Shown here piece by piece: positions 1 to 11,644 of a stretch of 64,000 bases of DNA (position 1 is the first letter of the stretch; each line of letters opens with the position of its first letter). Where the stretch lies: assembly GCA_022749755.1 (NCBI GenBank), contig CM040444.1, forward strand, positions 5,459,009-5,523,008, given 5' to 3'. The notes beneath the pieces are model-generated. The model was not told the DNA's origin. It saw only the letters and a list, made by a program, of their open reading frames with translations, and made no database searches. The DNA comes from Azadirachta indica (taxonomy: Eukaryota; Streptophyta; Magnoliopsida; Sapindales; Meliaceae). A program made the position numbers and the translations under genes.

Positions 1-1039
1 AATATCCAAAGTGTGCAGCGAAGTGAAGTGGAAGCCATCCTTTCTCATCCGCTTTGCTGGTCAAGCTTCCTTTATAGCCTAACAACATTTTTATCATTTC
101 TATTAAAAAAAAAAATTAAATTAATTAATAAATTGTTAGAAAGACAATCAGAAATGTAAACATAACCATAACAATTTATCGATAATTATAACATATTTTA
201 AAATTAACTATTAAAAATTCATTTAAACAAATATTGTTTCGTTAGCTTTTCAAAGGATCAGTAACCACATATATTATTCACATTCATTAGTCAAATAACC
301 TCAAAAACTTTCTCTGACCTCCATGTCGGCCAAATACAGCGGCATGCAAAGCAGTTCGACCCATGGGTCCATGATCAGCTGGTGATTTGCAAGTCAACAA
401 AATACGTCCCACAACATCTTTGATTCCCCTCTCCGCAGCCATGTAGAGTGGAGTCTCCCCAGCATTATTGGCATCATATGTTAACTCAGGATCTTCCCTG
501 CTCAATATTTCCACCACGTGGACTTGATTATACCGCACCGCCTCGTGCAGGGCTGTGTCTTTGGCTTCATTTGTCATCCCCAGCATCCGCCTCGTTGCTG
601 CAACGCCTTCTTCTGGGTGGTCATTTTGGAGAGGCTTTTTGCAATCAGCGATAAGAACCTTGACTATATCAGCATGCCCATGCCTAGCCGCCATGTGTAG
701 AGGAGTTTCACCTTTAGCATTGGCCTTATACAGTAGCACCGGACACATTTCTAGAACGTCCTTCACAAAATTGTTTCCGGGAATTTCTTCTTCTGATTTC
801 TTTGTAAGACACATTTTCGTCAAGATATTGTTTGGCTTTGCTGTTTTAGGCCGGGCTGTGATGAAGATGTGGAGGATTGTGTTCTCTTTTGGTGTCAATA
901 CTTGATCCAGAACAATCTTTCCATGTTTTCTAAATTTCTCGACATCTCCTTCGACTGCAGCGTTGTGGAGAGAAGCCATCAATAGAAAATTATCTTCTTG
1001 GATCTTGAGATTAAGATCTACTTGCGTCGTGGTCTCCAT
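1..1039 (-). CDS. Ankyrin-repeat/PGG-domain protein (ACD6/ITN1-like), copy 1, 3' end missing
   Basis: Start codon at 1,039. Exon 1 is 319-1,039 (240 codons plus one base, GGAG|GTCAG donor). Exon 2 begins at 99 after an AATAG acceptor, restores the frame (residues EMIKMLLGYKGSL) and runs off the left edge. The visible protein holds an N-terminal segment and then ankyrin repeats, recognisable by GETPLHMAARHGHADIVKVLI, KDTALHEAVRYNQVHVVEIL, GETPLYMAAERG and GRTALHAAV. By comparison with copy 2, the missing 3' part should hold further repeats and a C-terminal membrane (PGG) domain. Family members are plant membrane proteins linked to defence, cell death and salt responses; the exact role here is unknown. 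No frame break is seen in this copy. Identification of the family is firm, the subgroup less so. Confidence 0.85.
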
Positions 1040-1139
1040 AATGAGACTGCGATTGGAAAAAAAGGAAAATTTTTCCTGGAAAATAGAAGTATGTCACTGC
1101 CAACAAATATATAATTATTAAAGATGAGCAAGCTACCTA

Positions 1140-1262
1140 CACGGATTTGGTTCGGCAGAAATTCCGAAGTCACCGAGTAAACTAATAAGTTATTTTTTAA
1201 AAATCTGACATTTTGGATTGGTCTGCTATGATTTAATAAGGAAAGACCACATTCAATAAAGA
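1140..1262 (-). repeat. ANK-gene upstream segment, copy U1
   Basis: Sequence just upstream of ANK copy 1, from the TTTGGTTCGGCAGAAATTCC string through TTATTTTTTAAAAATCTGAC to GAAAGACCACATTCAATAAA. Related segments sit at 11,645-11,780, 12,180-12,330 and 12,729-12,875. It is therefore part of the block duplicated with these genes and probably contains promoter or leader sequence. Immediately beyond it lies the relic first exon at 1,261-1,440. Confidence 0.6.
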
Positions 1263-1440
1263 AATAATTTAAATGGTTTTATTCAGTTTTTGTCTCTGTC
1301 ACCTTGGGAAGAGAAGTCACCGCGAAGAAATTATCTCCTTGGATCGTAAGAGCTGCTTGCCTTGGAGGCTCCATAATGAAAGTGTGATTGGCAAGATGGA
1401 AAATTTTTCCAGGAAAATGGAGATATATGTATGCAATCAA
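1261..1440 (-). pseudogene. Truncated relic of a third ANK first exon
   Basis: On the minus strand an ATG at about 1,374 opens a short frame, MEPPRQAALTIQGDNFF and onwards, of about 31 codons. It matches the start of copy 1 (METTTQVDLNLKIQEDNFL) and the start of copy 2 (MDTTTQTGVSLTIEEDNYL). The sequence before the ATG (CATAATGAAAGTGTGATTGG on the plus strand, then a TTTTTCC-rich leader) also matches both genes. After about 20 codons the similarity ends and a stop follows. I read it as the 5' stub of a third gene copy, left by deletion or unequal crossing-over. Confidence 0.65.
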
Positions 1441-1455
1441 AGTAAACAATTGTAG

Positions 1456-2061
1456 TCAATAATTTCTTTCGTTTTTTTTTTAGTAAGTAATATTCTAAAT
1501 TTTATCATCTTTTAATGTCAAAATTAATTAGTTCATTGTTTCATAAGTATGCTATGAGATATTTTTAATTTTATTAATTATTGCAATAATATTAATGATA
1601 TTTTCGTGGAAATTAAATCACTAGTGAGAAATAATCTTTTCCACACATGTTTACATTAGTCGCTTGGACAGATGGAAGCAACTAATTAACTATGTTCAAA
1701 ATTTCCAAAAAAACAGACAACTATGGTGATCGAGATAAGGTTTTGGAAAAGCTAGTTGGGGATAACTTTGATGATAAGGTTTTGAAAAAGCTAGTTGAGG
1801 ATAGGAAACAAAAGTATCGAACAACTTCTTCCCCAACAAGTTATGTTTTTCAAAGTATGCTTTGCTGGTCAAGTCAGTCATCTCATACGTGCAGCGAATT
1901 CATTTATTGATTAAGCTACGTATACCCAACTGATTGGACTAATGTTGTCTCATGCTCAGCAGTGGGTCAATAGCATAAATATATATTGATTCTTTTTTGG
2001 AAATCCTTCACTCAACATTATCAACTATATCAATACATCTCGTATACAAGATTAATGAGAT
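1456..2061. other. AT-rich spacer with a two-copy 39 bp tandem repeat
   Basis: No gene is seen. At 1,734-1,811 a 39 bp unit, GATAAGGTTTTGGAAAAGCT and onwards, is present twice in tandem, in frame with the short open frame at 1,692-1,910 (DKVLEKLVGDNFD then DKVLKKLVEDRKQ). That frame is short and unsupported, so I do not call it a gene. Confidence 0.5.
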
Positions 2062-2515
2062 TAGGGTGGCAATTTAGAATATAATACTATTATTTGACAA
2101 GAATTTGATATTAGTAAACGAATTTGAATTTAAAATGTTTGATAAGAATAATAATCATGTCGTATTTGTATTTAATATGATTATTATTCATATTATATTT
2201 ACGTTTGATTCTCTTAATATGATTAATCATTTAAAATACGATTAGTTAAATAAATAATTATGTTTTAAATGAATAATTGTATTTTAGATGAATAATCGTG
2301 TTCTAAACGAATAACCGTATCTTAATGAATCGTGTCTAAGATAAATAATTATGTTTTAAATTAAGAATCATTTTCTAAATGAATAATTGTACTTTAAATG
2401 AATTGTATATAAATAAATAAATTGTACTCAAATTTAATAAAATTGACAAAAATAATAAACGAATCATATTCGTGTTGATTCAAATATGATTCTTTTATCC
2501 AAATTATCACTTCTA
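2062..2515. mobile_element. hAT-like non-autonomous element with internal minisatellite
   Basis: The left end TAGGGTGGCAATTTAGAATA and the reverse complement of the right end, TAGAAGTGATAATTTGGATA, form an imperfect terminal inverted repeat of about 20 bp starting with TAG, typical of plant hAT ends. Flanking 8-mers (AATGAGAT and GATAAGAT) match at only 5 of 8 positions, so the target duplication is weak. Between about 2,240 and 2,420 a unit resembling TTTTAAATGAATAATTGTA recurs roughly eight times in degenerate form. No transposase is encoded. Confidence 0.5.
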
Positions 2516-3329
2516 GATAAGATAACTCACTTCACATGGAGAGAACAAGGCAATTTCATTGATAATAATGGGAACGGGATGAAGAAGAAGACATGAAAAT
2601 GAACATAGCCCACTACTTTCACCGTCAAGTTTCCAAAATCACAACATTTTAGTTAAAGTTTTGTAGAAAAAATTGACGATTGTGAAATGGAAGAATTACA
2701 TTCCATCCACCCTTGCTTCTTCTCCAAGATTCAAATCCTCGTGGATTCAACTCTTGTTATGTGCTAAATGAGTAAATGACAAATTGGTCTACAAGTCAAT
2801 CCAATTCCAGTGCTCCGCACGCACCATTTCTAAGGCACGTTCATCATTTTCTTTAGGGCAGTTCAGTTTGTTCACATTCAGAGGTTTTCGTTGATTTAGT
2901 AATTAAACCTACAATTAATCAAGTACTAACATATGTAAGTCCCTGAGTTTTAGTAATTTTATAAAAAAAATTACAGTTTGTTCATTGAAAACAAATGGGT
3001 ATTACTAGCTATACCTATCGATAACTACAAGAAAAAAGTCCCTTTTACGGCTGAAAAAATTAGCCACAAATAATATAAATTCATCGCATTCATTTGCGGT
3101 CACATTGCATTGGTTGTAATAAATCTGACGCAAAAAATTTTATGGGTTAAGGCCCCTCATTTTGAATTGATTAATATGATTAAAATTCAACCCTTTTGCT
3201 TGGGTTCAACTTGTGCATAATTCTTGCTAGTAGATTATTGGTTCTATAGGTTGTGTTTCAACCTATAGAATACTCTTTGAATTTGTGTTCACGATATTAT
3301 TGTTACATAATTACACTAGATGCATAAAA
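2516..3329. other. Intergenic spacer, no gene seen
   Basis: Low-complexity and moderately AT-rich sequence. An AACTACAAGAAAAAAG string at about 3,023, followed by GGCTGAAAAAATTAGCCAC, recalls the subterminal region of CACTA elements. No matching second end was found, so no element is called. Confidence 0.4.
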
Positions 3330-3606
3330 AATGGAGATTGTCTTCTTTAGCAAATTATGCTCAGTAATAACTTCTTCCCATACAATTTCAGATGTGAGGT
3401 AAGATGAAGTAGACCAGAGGTATATTCAGCAATAGTTTTAAAATCTTGTAATCTCATATTCGTCCGCTTAACTTTTGCTTTTGGGAGGAATATATTTTTT
3501 GGTGATCATATCCATCTTTTAATTTTCCCATAAATCTGATGGCTTCTCAACAGTTAAATATTGAGCTTTTAATATCTCATGCAAATGATGGCAACGAAAG
3601 TTCATT
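3330..3606 (-). pseudogene. Degenerate copia-type gag (UBN2-like) fragment
   Basis: The minus strand, in shifting frames, reads FRCHHLHEILKAQYLTVEKP, then SDLWEN, KDGYDHQKI, and finally RLQDFKTIAEYTSGLLHLTS. These follow in order the UBN2-type gag domain of plant copia retrotransposons (HLHEGLK..YLTV.DP..LW, LK.RYDHQK, LRLQDFKSV.EYNS). At least two or three frameshifts and stops separate the pieces, so it is dead. No LTRs were identified around it. This is the only trace of retrotransposon protein I could read in the window. Confidence 0.65.
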
Positions 3607-5711
3607 GCTTTTGACTTATCTTGCTAGCATTATTAATTTTCTTTCTTACTTTATTTTTTCTAATCCTATGGCTTGAAGGTACATATATTTTGGCATCCAA
3701 AACCCACGAAAGATAATTAGTTCCTAACACATCAAGAGCAAGAATTTACAAGTATAGAAGATTTGAGATTTTAATAAAACAATTTGTATACAAAACAAAG
3801 GAGAAAATTAGTATTACAATTATTATGCTACAAAATGAATATGATACATTAAATTAAAAAAAATCTTTTTATATAATAGATTTAGAACTTAGGTCCTAAT
3901 CAAGTAATTTATATTTAGAGCTTAAAAGTTTCTAATAATTTTGAAACTTGTTTCTAGAACTTCAAGTTCTAGTTAAATGAGATCAGTTTCAAGAACTTAA
4001 TGAGTTATAAATTATCTCGCTTATGCAAACTTGGGGTTACAATAATCATATTCAACAAATATTTATATCTTCATAATAATATCACTTGAAAGGATAAATA
4101 TTAATTTCATAAATGTTGAAAAAAATGAAACAAGAAAAAATATTTCGCTATAAATAATGAAAGTAGTAATATGCCAACAAATAATAATCAGAATATATAT
4201 AATTTATCATCATTATTTTCTAATGTGAAAAATCTAATTTCATGAAAACCACAGAGTATACTCATAAATAGATTTTTATAATGACAACAATGTTAACTAA
4301 AAACTATATAATTATAAGAATATGGTAATGTGAAAATTTTAACTTAGATGTATAGAAGTTGAATATATCCTACAAAACTTGTGCTAATAAGGTGTTATTC
4401 TATTAACTCAAATTATAATAAACAAAAATAAAAAATAGAAGCATGTAAATGATATTATAATTATAAATTCAAAACTTAAACGTTCACACTCTTTAAAAAA
4501 TAAAAGGATGTAAATGATATTATAATTATAAATTTACAACTTAAATGTTTACACTCCTTAAATTAATTGTTGAATTTAATTGAAGGATGAATATTTAGAT
4601 ACCGTATTGTACATATGTATAGTACAAATTAGCGGGTAAATTTATAACATCTATGAGTAATTAAATATTGCAACCAAAACATGAGAGAGTTTAAGTAATA
4701 TTTTAATGAAAATGACATTAAATGCATTTTATTTATAACATTATTTTAATTATTTTATTTATAATCAATAAATTTTAACATAAGTATACGTCGGTTATTA
4801 AGGCACCCTCGTTGCTTGAGTATTGAAGAATGAAACTTCATCATGTTTGGTAATTCAAATTTTATATTTTGAATTCAGTGCTATCTCCGTCGAAAGATAA
4901 TAACATTTGTATCTCTAATATTTAAAAAAATAATAAAAAGTGACATATGTGAATTCAATTTAGTCCCTAACCTAGTGAACGTTGTTTGCCAGCCCCCCTT
5001 CTCACGACATCTCAAATCACTCAAGTGTTAAAATCAAGAAAAATATTTTCTAATTTTTTAAATATTATAGATAAAACTATTATCAATCATTAATAATTAA
5101 TTAGTATTTATTAAACATCCATCAAATTTCATTTGATAGTGCTTATTATTTCATTTTTCTTTCCACTTAAATCTTTCATCCAAGCTTATTACTTTGATGA
5201 TATTTGGCTATTTCAATCTTCAATAAAAATTATCTTATCTTTAACATTTCTAAGTTAATTTCAAAAATCCACAAAATAAATAAATAAATAGATGTTTACG
5301 GAATTGACAAGCTGGGAATTAAATTCCTTTCAAAAATTTGATTATGTTAATTTATATTTTATGTTAAATTAATTAAAGGATAAGAGGTTTTAGTAAAAAA
5401 GATTATACATTATATGTATAATCTATTAATAGAAAATTAAAAATCTATCAATAATTAAGAGTTTTGATCAAATTTAATCTGTAGTGTTACTTAAAAATTG
5501 ACACCTAAACTAATTAATATCTGCCTCAACTTGGAGGGAAACTTACACCCACAGCATGTTATGTGGGTACTTGTACTTAGTAAGGTTTGCACACGCTCCT
5601 TTTAAGGAAAAGACTGTATTCTTTTACCACCAAGGCCAAGGCGTTGGAAGCAAGGATAGGAGTCTTTTTAATTTAAAGGTTAGCCTAATGCGTTTCTTAG
5701 CATTAGTAAGA
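3607..5711. other. AT-rich intergenic spacer
   Basis: No open frame, RNA gene or clear element was recognised. A local duplication is visible at about 4,435-4,560, where TGTAAATGATATTATAATTA followed by AAATT.A.AACTTAAA..TT.ACACTC occurs twice. Confidence 0.4.
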
Positions 5712-7102
5712 GGTATTTTCACATACCTCCCCTGAGATTTGTAGAAATAACAGAGAAATGAAACATTTAAAGAAATTCACAGCGACCTTCCCTGCTACAA
5801 GAATTTCATCCTATTGACCATTATTTAACCAACCAAAAACGCTAAAAATTCTAAAATATGCTTATTTTTATATTTTATATTCTACATACCCTTAATCTAT
5901 CCTAATTAGGAGTTTGATTTTTGGGAGAAAAAAAAGCTACAATAAAAAAAAATAAGCAATCTTATCTCTTTATAATTTCATCAAAACTCATTCGTGTACG
6001 AGAAGTAGGGACTAGCGACGGACAGTATTGTAGGCTTATGCCATTGCAATCAAATTGAAGAGTACATTTTCAATAAATGATCCATTCAATTAACAGTGCT
6101 TTTACTGTTTTTTCATAAACATCAATATTCTAATCAATTGCCACCGATTACTTTTTGGCAATGGCAATATGTTTAAACCTAGACGGTCCTCAAGAATTAA
6201 GCCAATGTCAAGAATTATGGATTTATCGATGCAAATATGTATGAAGCCACTAAGATTACTGGATTGTACTACTGAAGAAGCATTCACAAATAGGATGGAA
6301 TAAGTTGTGTACTAAATCTACAATGTTAACTCAGTTGTACGCCATTAAAACAGCTGACAGACAACAATCCAAAATGTACAAAAGCTGAAATCTTTGAAAT
6401 TGTTCATAACAATCCACAACTTTCCATGAAAATGTAAAAAATTACAAGGATGGTTGCCGATATTTCACAAGTTGTTGCAGGAGAAAAGAAACCAATATGG
6501 TGGCCAATGTGGAGAGTACGAGTCTACAAATTCGCAGAAAAGAGGAGCTGATTCTTTAGAAAGATACTCAAAAGTCTATCAAAGTGATTACTTAATTTAC
6601 TTTGTAGTGGTAGGTTGATGGTTTAGATGCAATTGATGCGTGACGGCGCACACAACTTGGAGGAGCAACGATGGCTTGAGAGTGGGAGAAGCGACGATGG
6701 CTTAAGAGTTGGAGAAGCGATGACGGCGTGTGAGAGCGTGGTGCTCTTTAACTTCAAATAGCTGAAAATGGTAGGGAGGTAGTTGCCAGTAAGGGGCTGC
6801 CACTATTTGTTTTTCGTATAGGTGAGAGGCGGCCATTGTTTTCAAATTACGGTTAAAAGAAAAAAGAAAAAAGAAAAATAGGAAGTAGGGTTTTGTTTTC
6901 TAATCTTAATTAAATTTGAATATGTGGGATAGAATTCAAAAATAAAATTAGTACAAAATTACTATATGATCCATTTTTTAACAGTCAAAATAACGGTCAA
7001 TGAGATGGAATTACTGTAATAGGGGAGGTTTCTATAAATTTCTTCAAACCTTCCATCTATTTATTATTTCTATAAACCTGTGGGAGGTATGTTAAAATAT
7101 CC
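5712..7102. mobile_element. 1.4 kb element with ~120 bp terminal inverted repeats
   Basis: The left end starts GGTATTTTCACATACCTCCC. The reverse complement of the right end starts GGATATTTTAACATACCTCC, and the match continues for about 120 bp (blocks such as GTAGAAATAA against ATAGAAATAA and CCTATTGACCATTATTT against TCATTGACCGTTATTT). Long inverted repeats with unrelated internal sequence suit a non-autonomous Mutator-like or foldback element. No convincing 8-11 bp target duplication was found. At 6,660-6,740 a short unit GGAGAAGCGACGATGGCTT recurs three times in variant form. No transposase frame is present. Confidence 0.6.
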
Positions 7103-8925
7103 TAATTTATTTGAAAATGACATTATATTCCTATGCAACAGTAATTTTGTAACTAAAAAAGTATTAAACCTCTAAATTTAAGCCCAATATATTTATCTAA
7201 GATATATTAAAAAATGAATAATAATGTTATTTTAGCAATATATTAATAAAATAATTGTATTACAATTATTTGTAACAATATATATTTGCATATTCATAAA
7301 TAATATATATTATTTTATTAATATATATATAAATTTATGTTTTTCTATAACATATTTATAATGTGATATTTATGCTATAGTATAGTTTAAATAAAATATA
7401 TTTATATATAATTAAAATATCAGTAAAAATGAATAAATTTATTATACATTAATAAACATTATTATTAACGTACTATAAAATAATATTGTTATTTAATTTA
7501 TTAACGCATTTTAAATAAACATATTATATTTTACCAAATTTTAGAGATTTCAATAGTTATTTCGTTAAATAGATATGTTGTATAGGGATACAATTTTTTT
7601 TTTTTTTAGATATGTTTGAAATAATTGAGACCGATAACATTATTAGACTAAATCTTTATTACCAAAAAAACATGCACCCTTAATTAAATCAGATCTTAAT
7701 TAATAATTAATTAGTTTAATTTGACTAAAGTATGACCATACTATGATACTTTTATCTTCGTTTTCCCTTGATGGCTGATGCATTCGCAACATGAAAATAG
7801 TTAAATTACTGCTTACAAATGTTTACATCAATAGTATTTCATTGCTATGATATTTAAATATTTTATATTTTGTAATTTTATTAAATAAAAAAATAATTTT
7901 AAATATATAGTACCTCAATATTAAACATATCCTTAGTTCTATAAATTCAAAGAATATATTTTGCTTCTATGTAAGTCATGAAGGTGATGTTAAATTAATT
8001 GACGGCAATATTACATATTTTTATGGTAAGTTTTAAGTAATTTTATTCCATGATTTAATTAATTTTCACCTTTTGGATAGTATAGTAATATTTTATTTCG
8101 ATTAATTGTGCCAAATTGAAAGATAATAATCACCTAGATTTCTTTAATTATTTACTTTTGATAGAACATTGAACATTCAATTTTGATTAATTATTTATCA
8201 TATTTGGTCTATTTAGTTTTTAACTTTTCTTAAAGAAAATCATATCTTGTAGTACAGTATTAGGGAGTTTTTCGTATATAATTGAGAGTTCATTGGGATA
8301 TAGCGTTAGGTTAAAAGTTCTTATGCCAATCCATCTTACGAAATTTTAGATTTTTTCGTCTTTTATTTTACTTAAATATTACTAGCATAGTAACTATAAT
8401 TTAAACAAAAGTTTACATGATTACTGCTGTGATTTTGGTCCAATTTTTAAGTGAAATAAGGGTATTTCTACCCTTCATTACAAAGAAGAAAAGATTTATA
8501 AAATTTTTTTTATTAAATATAATTTTAAATATATCCCATTGTAAATTGTAGAAAACTGAAATTAACCCTCAAATAAACATAAAAAAAATCTTTAATTAAA
8601 TAATTATTTTTTACTTTTTTATTTTTAATATTTTGTTATTTTTATCATTTTTATTTTTACAATATTATGCTAAAAAATTTATCAAGTGCGTGAATACATA
8701 TTTTTGAAACTTGTAATATTCTTGAAAATAAAATTTATTAAATACTAATTATTTGTTCAACATAATAGAAGAAATTATTTTATAATCTCCGATAATTTTA
8801 ACCTAACACACATAACTAATTGCAGAAGAAGACAAAATGCTACGAAGATGAGAAAGTAGATCGGGCTAGTTAATTCTTTCATAAAGAAAAGACATATAGA
8901 TCAAAGGGAAAAAGTAAATGGCCAC
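7103..8925. other. Extremely AT-rich intergenic spacer
   Basis: No gene is seen. The part at 7,190-7,580 (ATATATT-rich, with a TATTATATTTTACCAAATTT string) resembles 49,400-49,900 (TATTATATTTTGTCAAATTT), which suggests two old copies of one AT-rich dispersed repeat. Confidence 0.35.
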
Positions 8926-11548
8926 TTAAGTGCCTCTTCGGCACAAAAAGAAATGCTGTTCTTCTGCCCATATTCGTTGTCGCAAGAGAATTCCACCAAA
9001 TGCAAACCACAGCTCTTGTCGAATTTTACTGACCATTTCTCGCCAAAGGTCCCTCGTAACTCCTAAACCACAGCCAGGATCAACGCATATATAGACGAAG
9101 AGGAACAGGCCACCAATGGCACAAGCACTAATGGCAAGTTCTCTAGCACGAGATAGCACTGCATACATGCCCATAACAAAAGCTAACACCATTGCGACCA
9201 TTGCATTGATGATGAATAGCAAACTCAGTCTCCATAAGGTAAATCCGCTAAGCTTTTCCCTCACCGTTGACACAAAAAGGTGGATGAAGACAGCACAACT
9301 AGAAAAAATCATAGCTATTGTATTAAGTATAACAAATGCTAGGAAAGCTTTGTTTCTTGTTAAAGCCAGGACTGAGGTCCCCTGGTCTGGGCCCTTTTCA
9401 TTAATATAACCACCAGGCAATGTAATTCCTACGGTGAATGTAACAGTTGCTATAAGTGCGGCCACTACTAAATGGGATTCCTGACTTTCCTTTATGTATT
9501 TATCTATCATCTCGTCTCTTAATTTTTTTTCATCTTTTAGACCTTCCTCCTTTTTCTCATCACCTTCCTCCTTTTCCTCATCACCTCCGGTGACAATATG
9601 TCGCCGACCGTTTACCTTTGATACTAAAAAAGCACTGTAGGAACGACACCTGCAATGTAGGATATAGATTTATTAGATCTCTCTTTATTATATTATCCAT
9701 AACATATGCACCTATGTTTACTCAGACAATAGTTTGAAACTGGGGAGAATGTCCGATGCCCCTGTTTTCTTGGTCTAATACTCTATCATTATTGTAAACT
9801 TTCAGAAATACCTTCTTAGGTCCTTGAAAAGTCTTTCAATATTTGTGAAAGTTTTAGAGGTAATAGAGTATTATTGGGAAACAATATTGGCACTGGCATT
9901 CTCCCAACTCTAGAATTTAATCCAAAAGTTCAGAAATTTTAATTGGGCTTACCTGACTGGGCCAAATGAGATGATCGTGCAAAATGATGTCTGCAGCGTT
10001 GCGGTTTTGATGATCGAAAACTAGTTTGTCCACCTTAGGATGACAAACGAAATACTTCATGTGATAACCAGAAGCGGCAAGGTGAAGAAGAGGTGTGTTT
10101 CCCTGGTTATTTTTCTCGTTTATAAGGTTTCTAAGCGAAGGATTATCCAACAGAAGTTGAACTGCGCTTCTATTTTTGCTATCCAAGGCAAAGTGAAAAA
10201 CATTGCAGCCTTTGTTATCCACCAATTCCCAGCAACCAGGACAACTGTCTATAAGCTCTTTCATTATACGTAATTTGCCACGGGCAGCAGCAACGTGAAG
10301 AGCAGTCTTACCTTCGTTATCAGCTTTGTAGGCCGCAAATTTATCAGCGTATAGGAATTCCTTAACAATCTTTTAAATCCTAAGGATGCAGCAAAGTGAA
10401 GTGGAAGCCATCCTTTCTCATCTGCTTTGCTGGTCAAGCTTCCTTTCTTGTCTAGCAACATTTTTGTCGTTTTTCTATAAAAACAAAAATTAAACTAATT
10501 AACAGATTCTTAGAAAGACAATAATAACCACAATTATACCCATAACTATGTACATGAATTATTATATATGGTAACAATTTGTCAATATCTATAATATATT
10601 TTAAAATTATCTCATTAATATTAAAAATTCGTTTAATAATTATTATTCCGTTAGTTTCTCAAAAGATCACTAACCATGTAGACATACTCTTGTCATTTAT
10701 CTTAGTTTAGTTAAAATTATGTGGTTTTGTCTAGAAGTTACCTAATTTTTGGCCTATTATATAGGCGTTATAATATATTTTAAATGTATAATTAAATAAC
10801 CTCGAAAAACTTTCTGCTACCTGTACATTCGTTAAGTGCAGCGGCATGCAAAGCGGTTCGACCCATGGGTCCATGATCAGCTGGCGATTGGCAAGTCAAC
10901 AAAATAGGTCCCACAACATCTTTGAATCCCCTCTCCGCAGCCAAGTAGAGTGGAGTCTCCCCAGCATTATTGGCATCATACGGTAACTCAGGATCTTCTC
11001 TGATCAATATCCCCACCACATTGACTTGATTATACCTCACCGCCTCATGCATGGCTGTGTCTTTGGCTTTATTTGTCATCCCCAGCATCCGCCTCGCCGC
11101 CACAACACCTTCCTCTGGATGATCGTTTTGGTGAGGCTTTTTACATTCAGCGATAAGAACCTTCACTACATCAGCATGCCCGTGCCTAGCCGCCATGTGT
11201 AGCGGAGTTTCACCTTTGCTGTTGGCCTTCCATAATACAACCGGGCACATTTCTAGAACGTCCTCCACAAAATTAGTTCCGGGAATAATTACTTCCTCTG
11301 ATTTCTTTCCAAGACCCATCTTCGTCAGGATACTATTGTTTGGCTTTTCAGGTGTAGGTCGGGCTGTGATGTGGGATGTGGAGGATTGTGTTCCCCTTTA
11401 TCGTCAATACTTGATCCAGAGTGATATTTTCAAGTTCTCTGAATTTTTCGATATCGCCTTTTACTGCAGCATTGTGAAGAGAAGGCGTCAAGAGGTAATT
11501 ATCTTCTTCGATCGTGAGACTGACACCTGTTTGCGTTGTAGTATCCAT
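8926..11548 (-). pseudogene. Ankyrin-repeat/PGG-domain gene (ACD6/ITN1-like), copy 2, frame-disrupted
   Basis: Exon 1 (about 10,821-11,548) and exon 2 (about 9,953-10,474) carry ankyrin repeats. Exon 3 (8,926-about 9,649) carries a charged linker and the PGG domain with ITLPGGYINEKGPDQGTSVL and about four hydrophobic segments. Several breaks are visible. At about 11,371 copy 2 has four bases where copy 1 has three. Two extra A bases follow the exon 2 acceptor compared with copy 1. At about 10,370, after AASLGFKR, the reading frame changes to the frame of IVKEFLYADKFAAYKADNEG. The clean exon 2 donor (CAG|GTAAGC) is phase 0, while the exon 3 frame needs phase 2. Each break might be a base-calling error, but together they point to a pseudogene. 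Before the breaks it would have been a full-length sister of copy 1. Confidence 0.75.
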
Positions 11549-11644
11549 AATGAGAGAGTGATTGGATAGACGAAAATTTTTCTTGGAAAATAGAGGTATA
11601 TCACTCCCAACTAATATATCATTATTAAGGATGAGCAAGGTAGT

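Noticed and set aside
448..905. Plus-strand open frames of 60-116 codons over the ANK exon
   Set aside because: They lie antisense to a clear ankyrin exon and show no family features.
3020..3160. CACTA-like transposon end (AACTACAAGAAAAAAG with GGCTGAAAA)
   Set aside because: No second inverted end or 3 bp target duplication was found; one short motif is not enough.
9116..9409. 97-codon plus-strand frame
   Set aside because: Antisense shadow of the PGG-domain exon of ANK copy 2.
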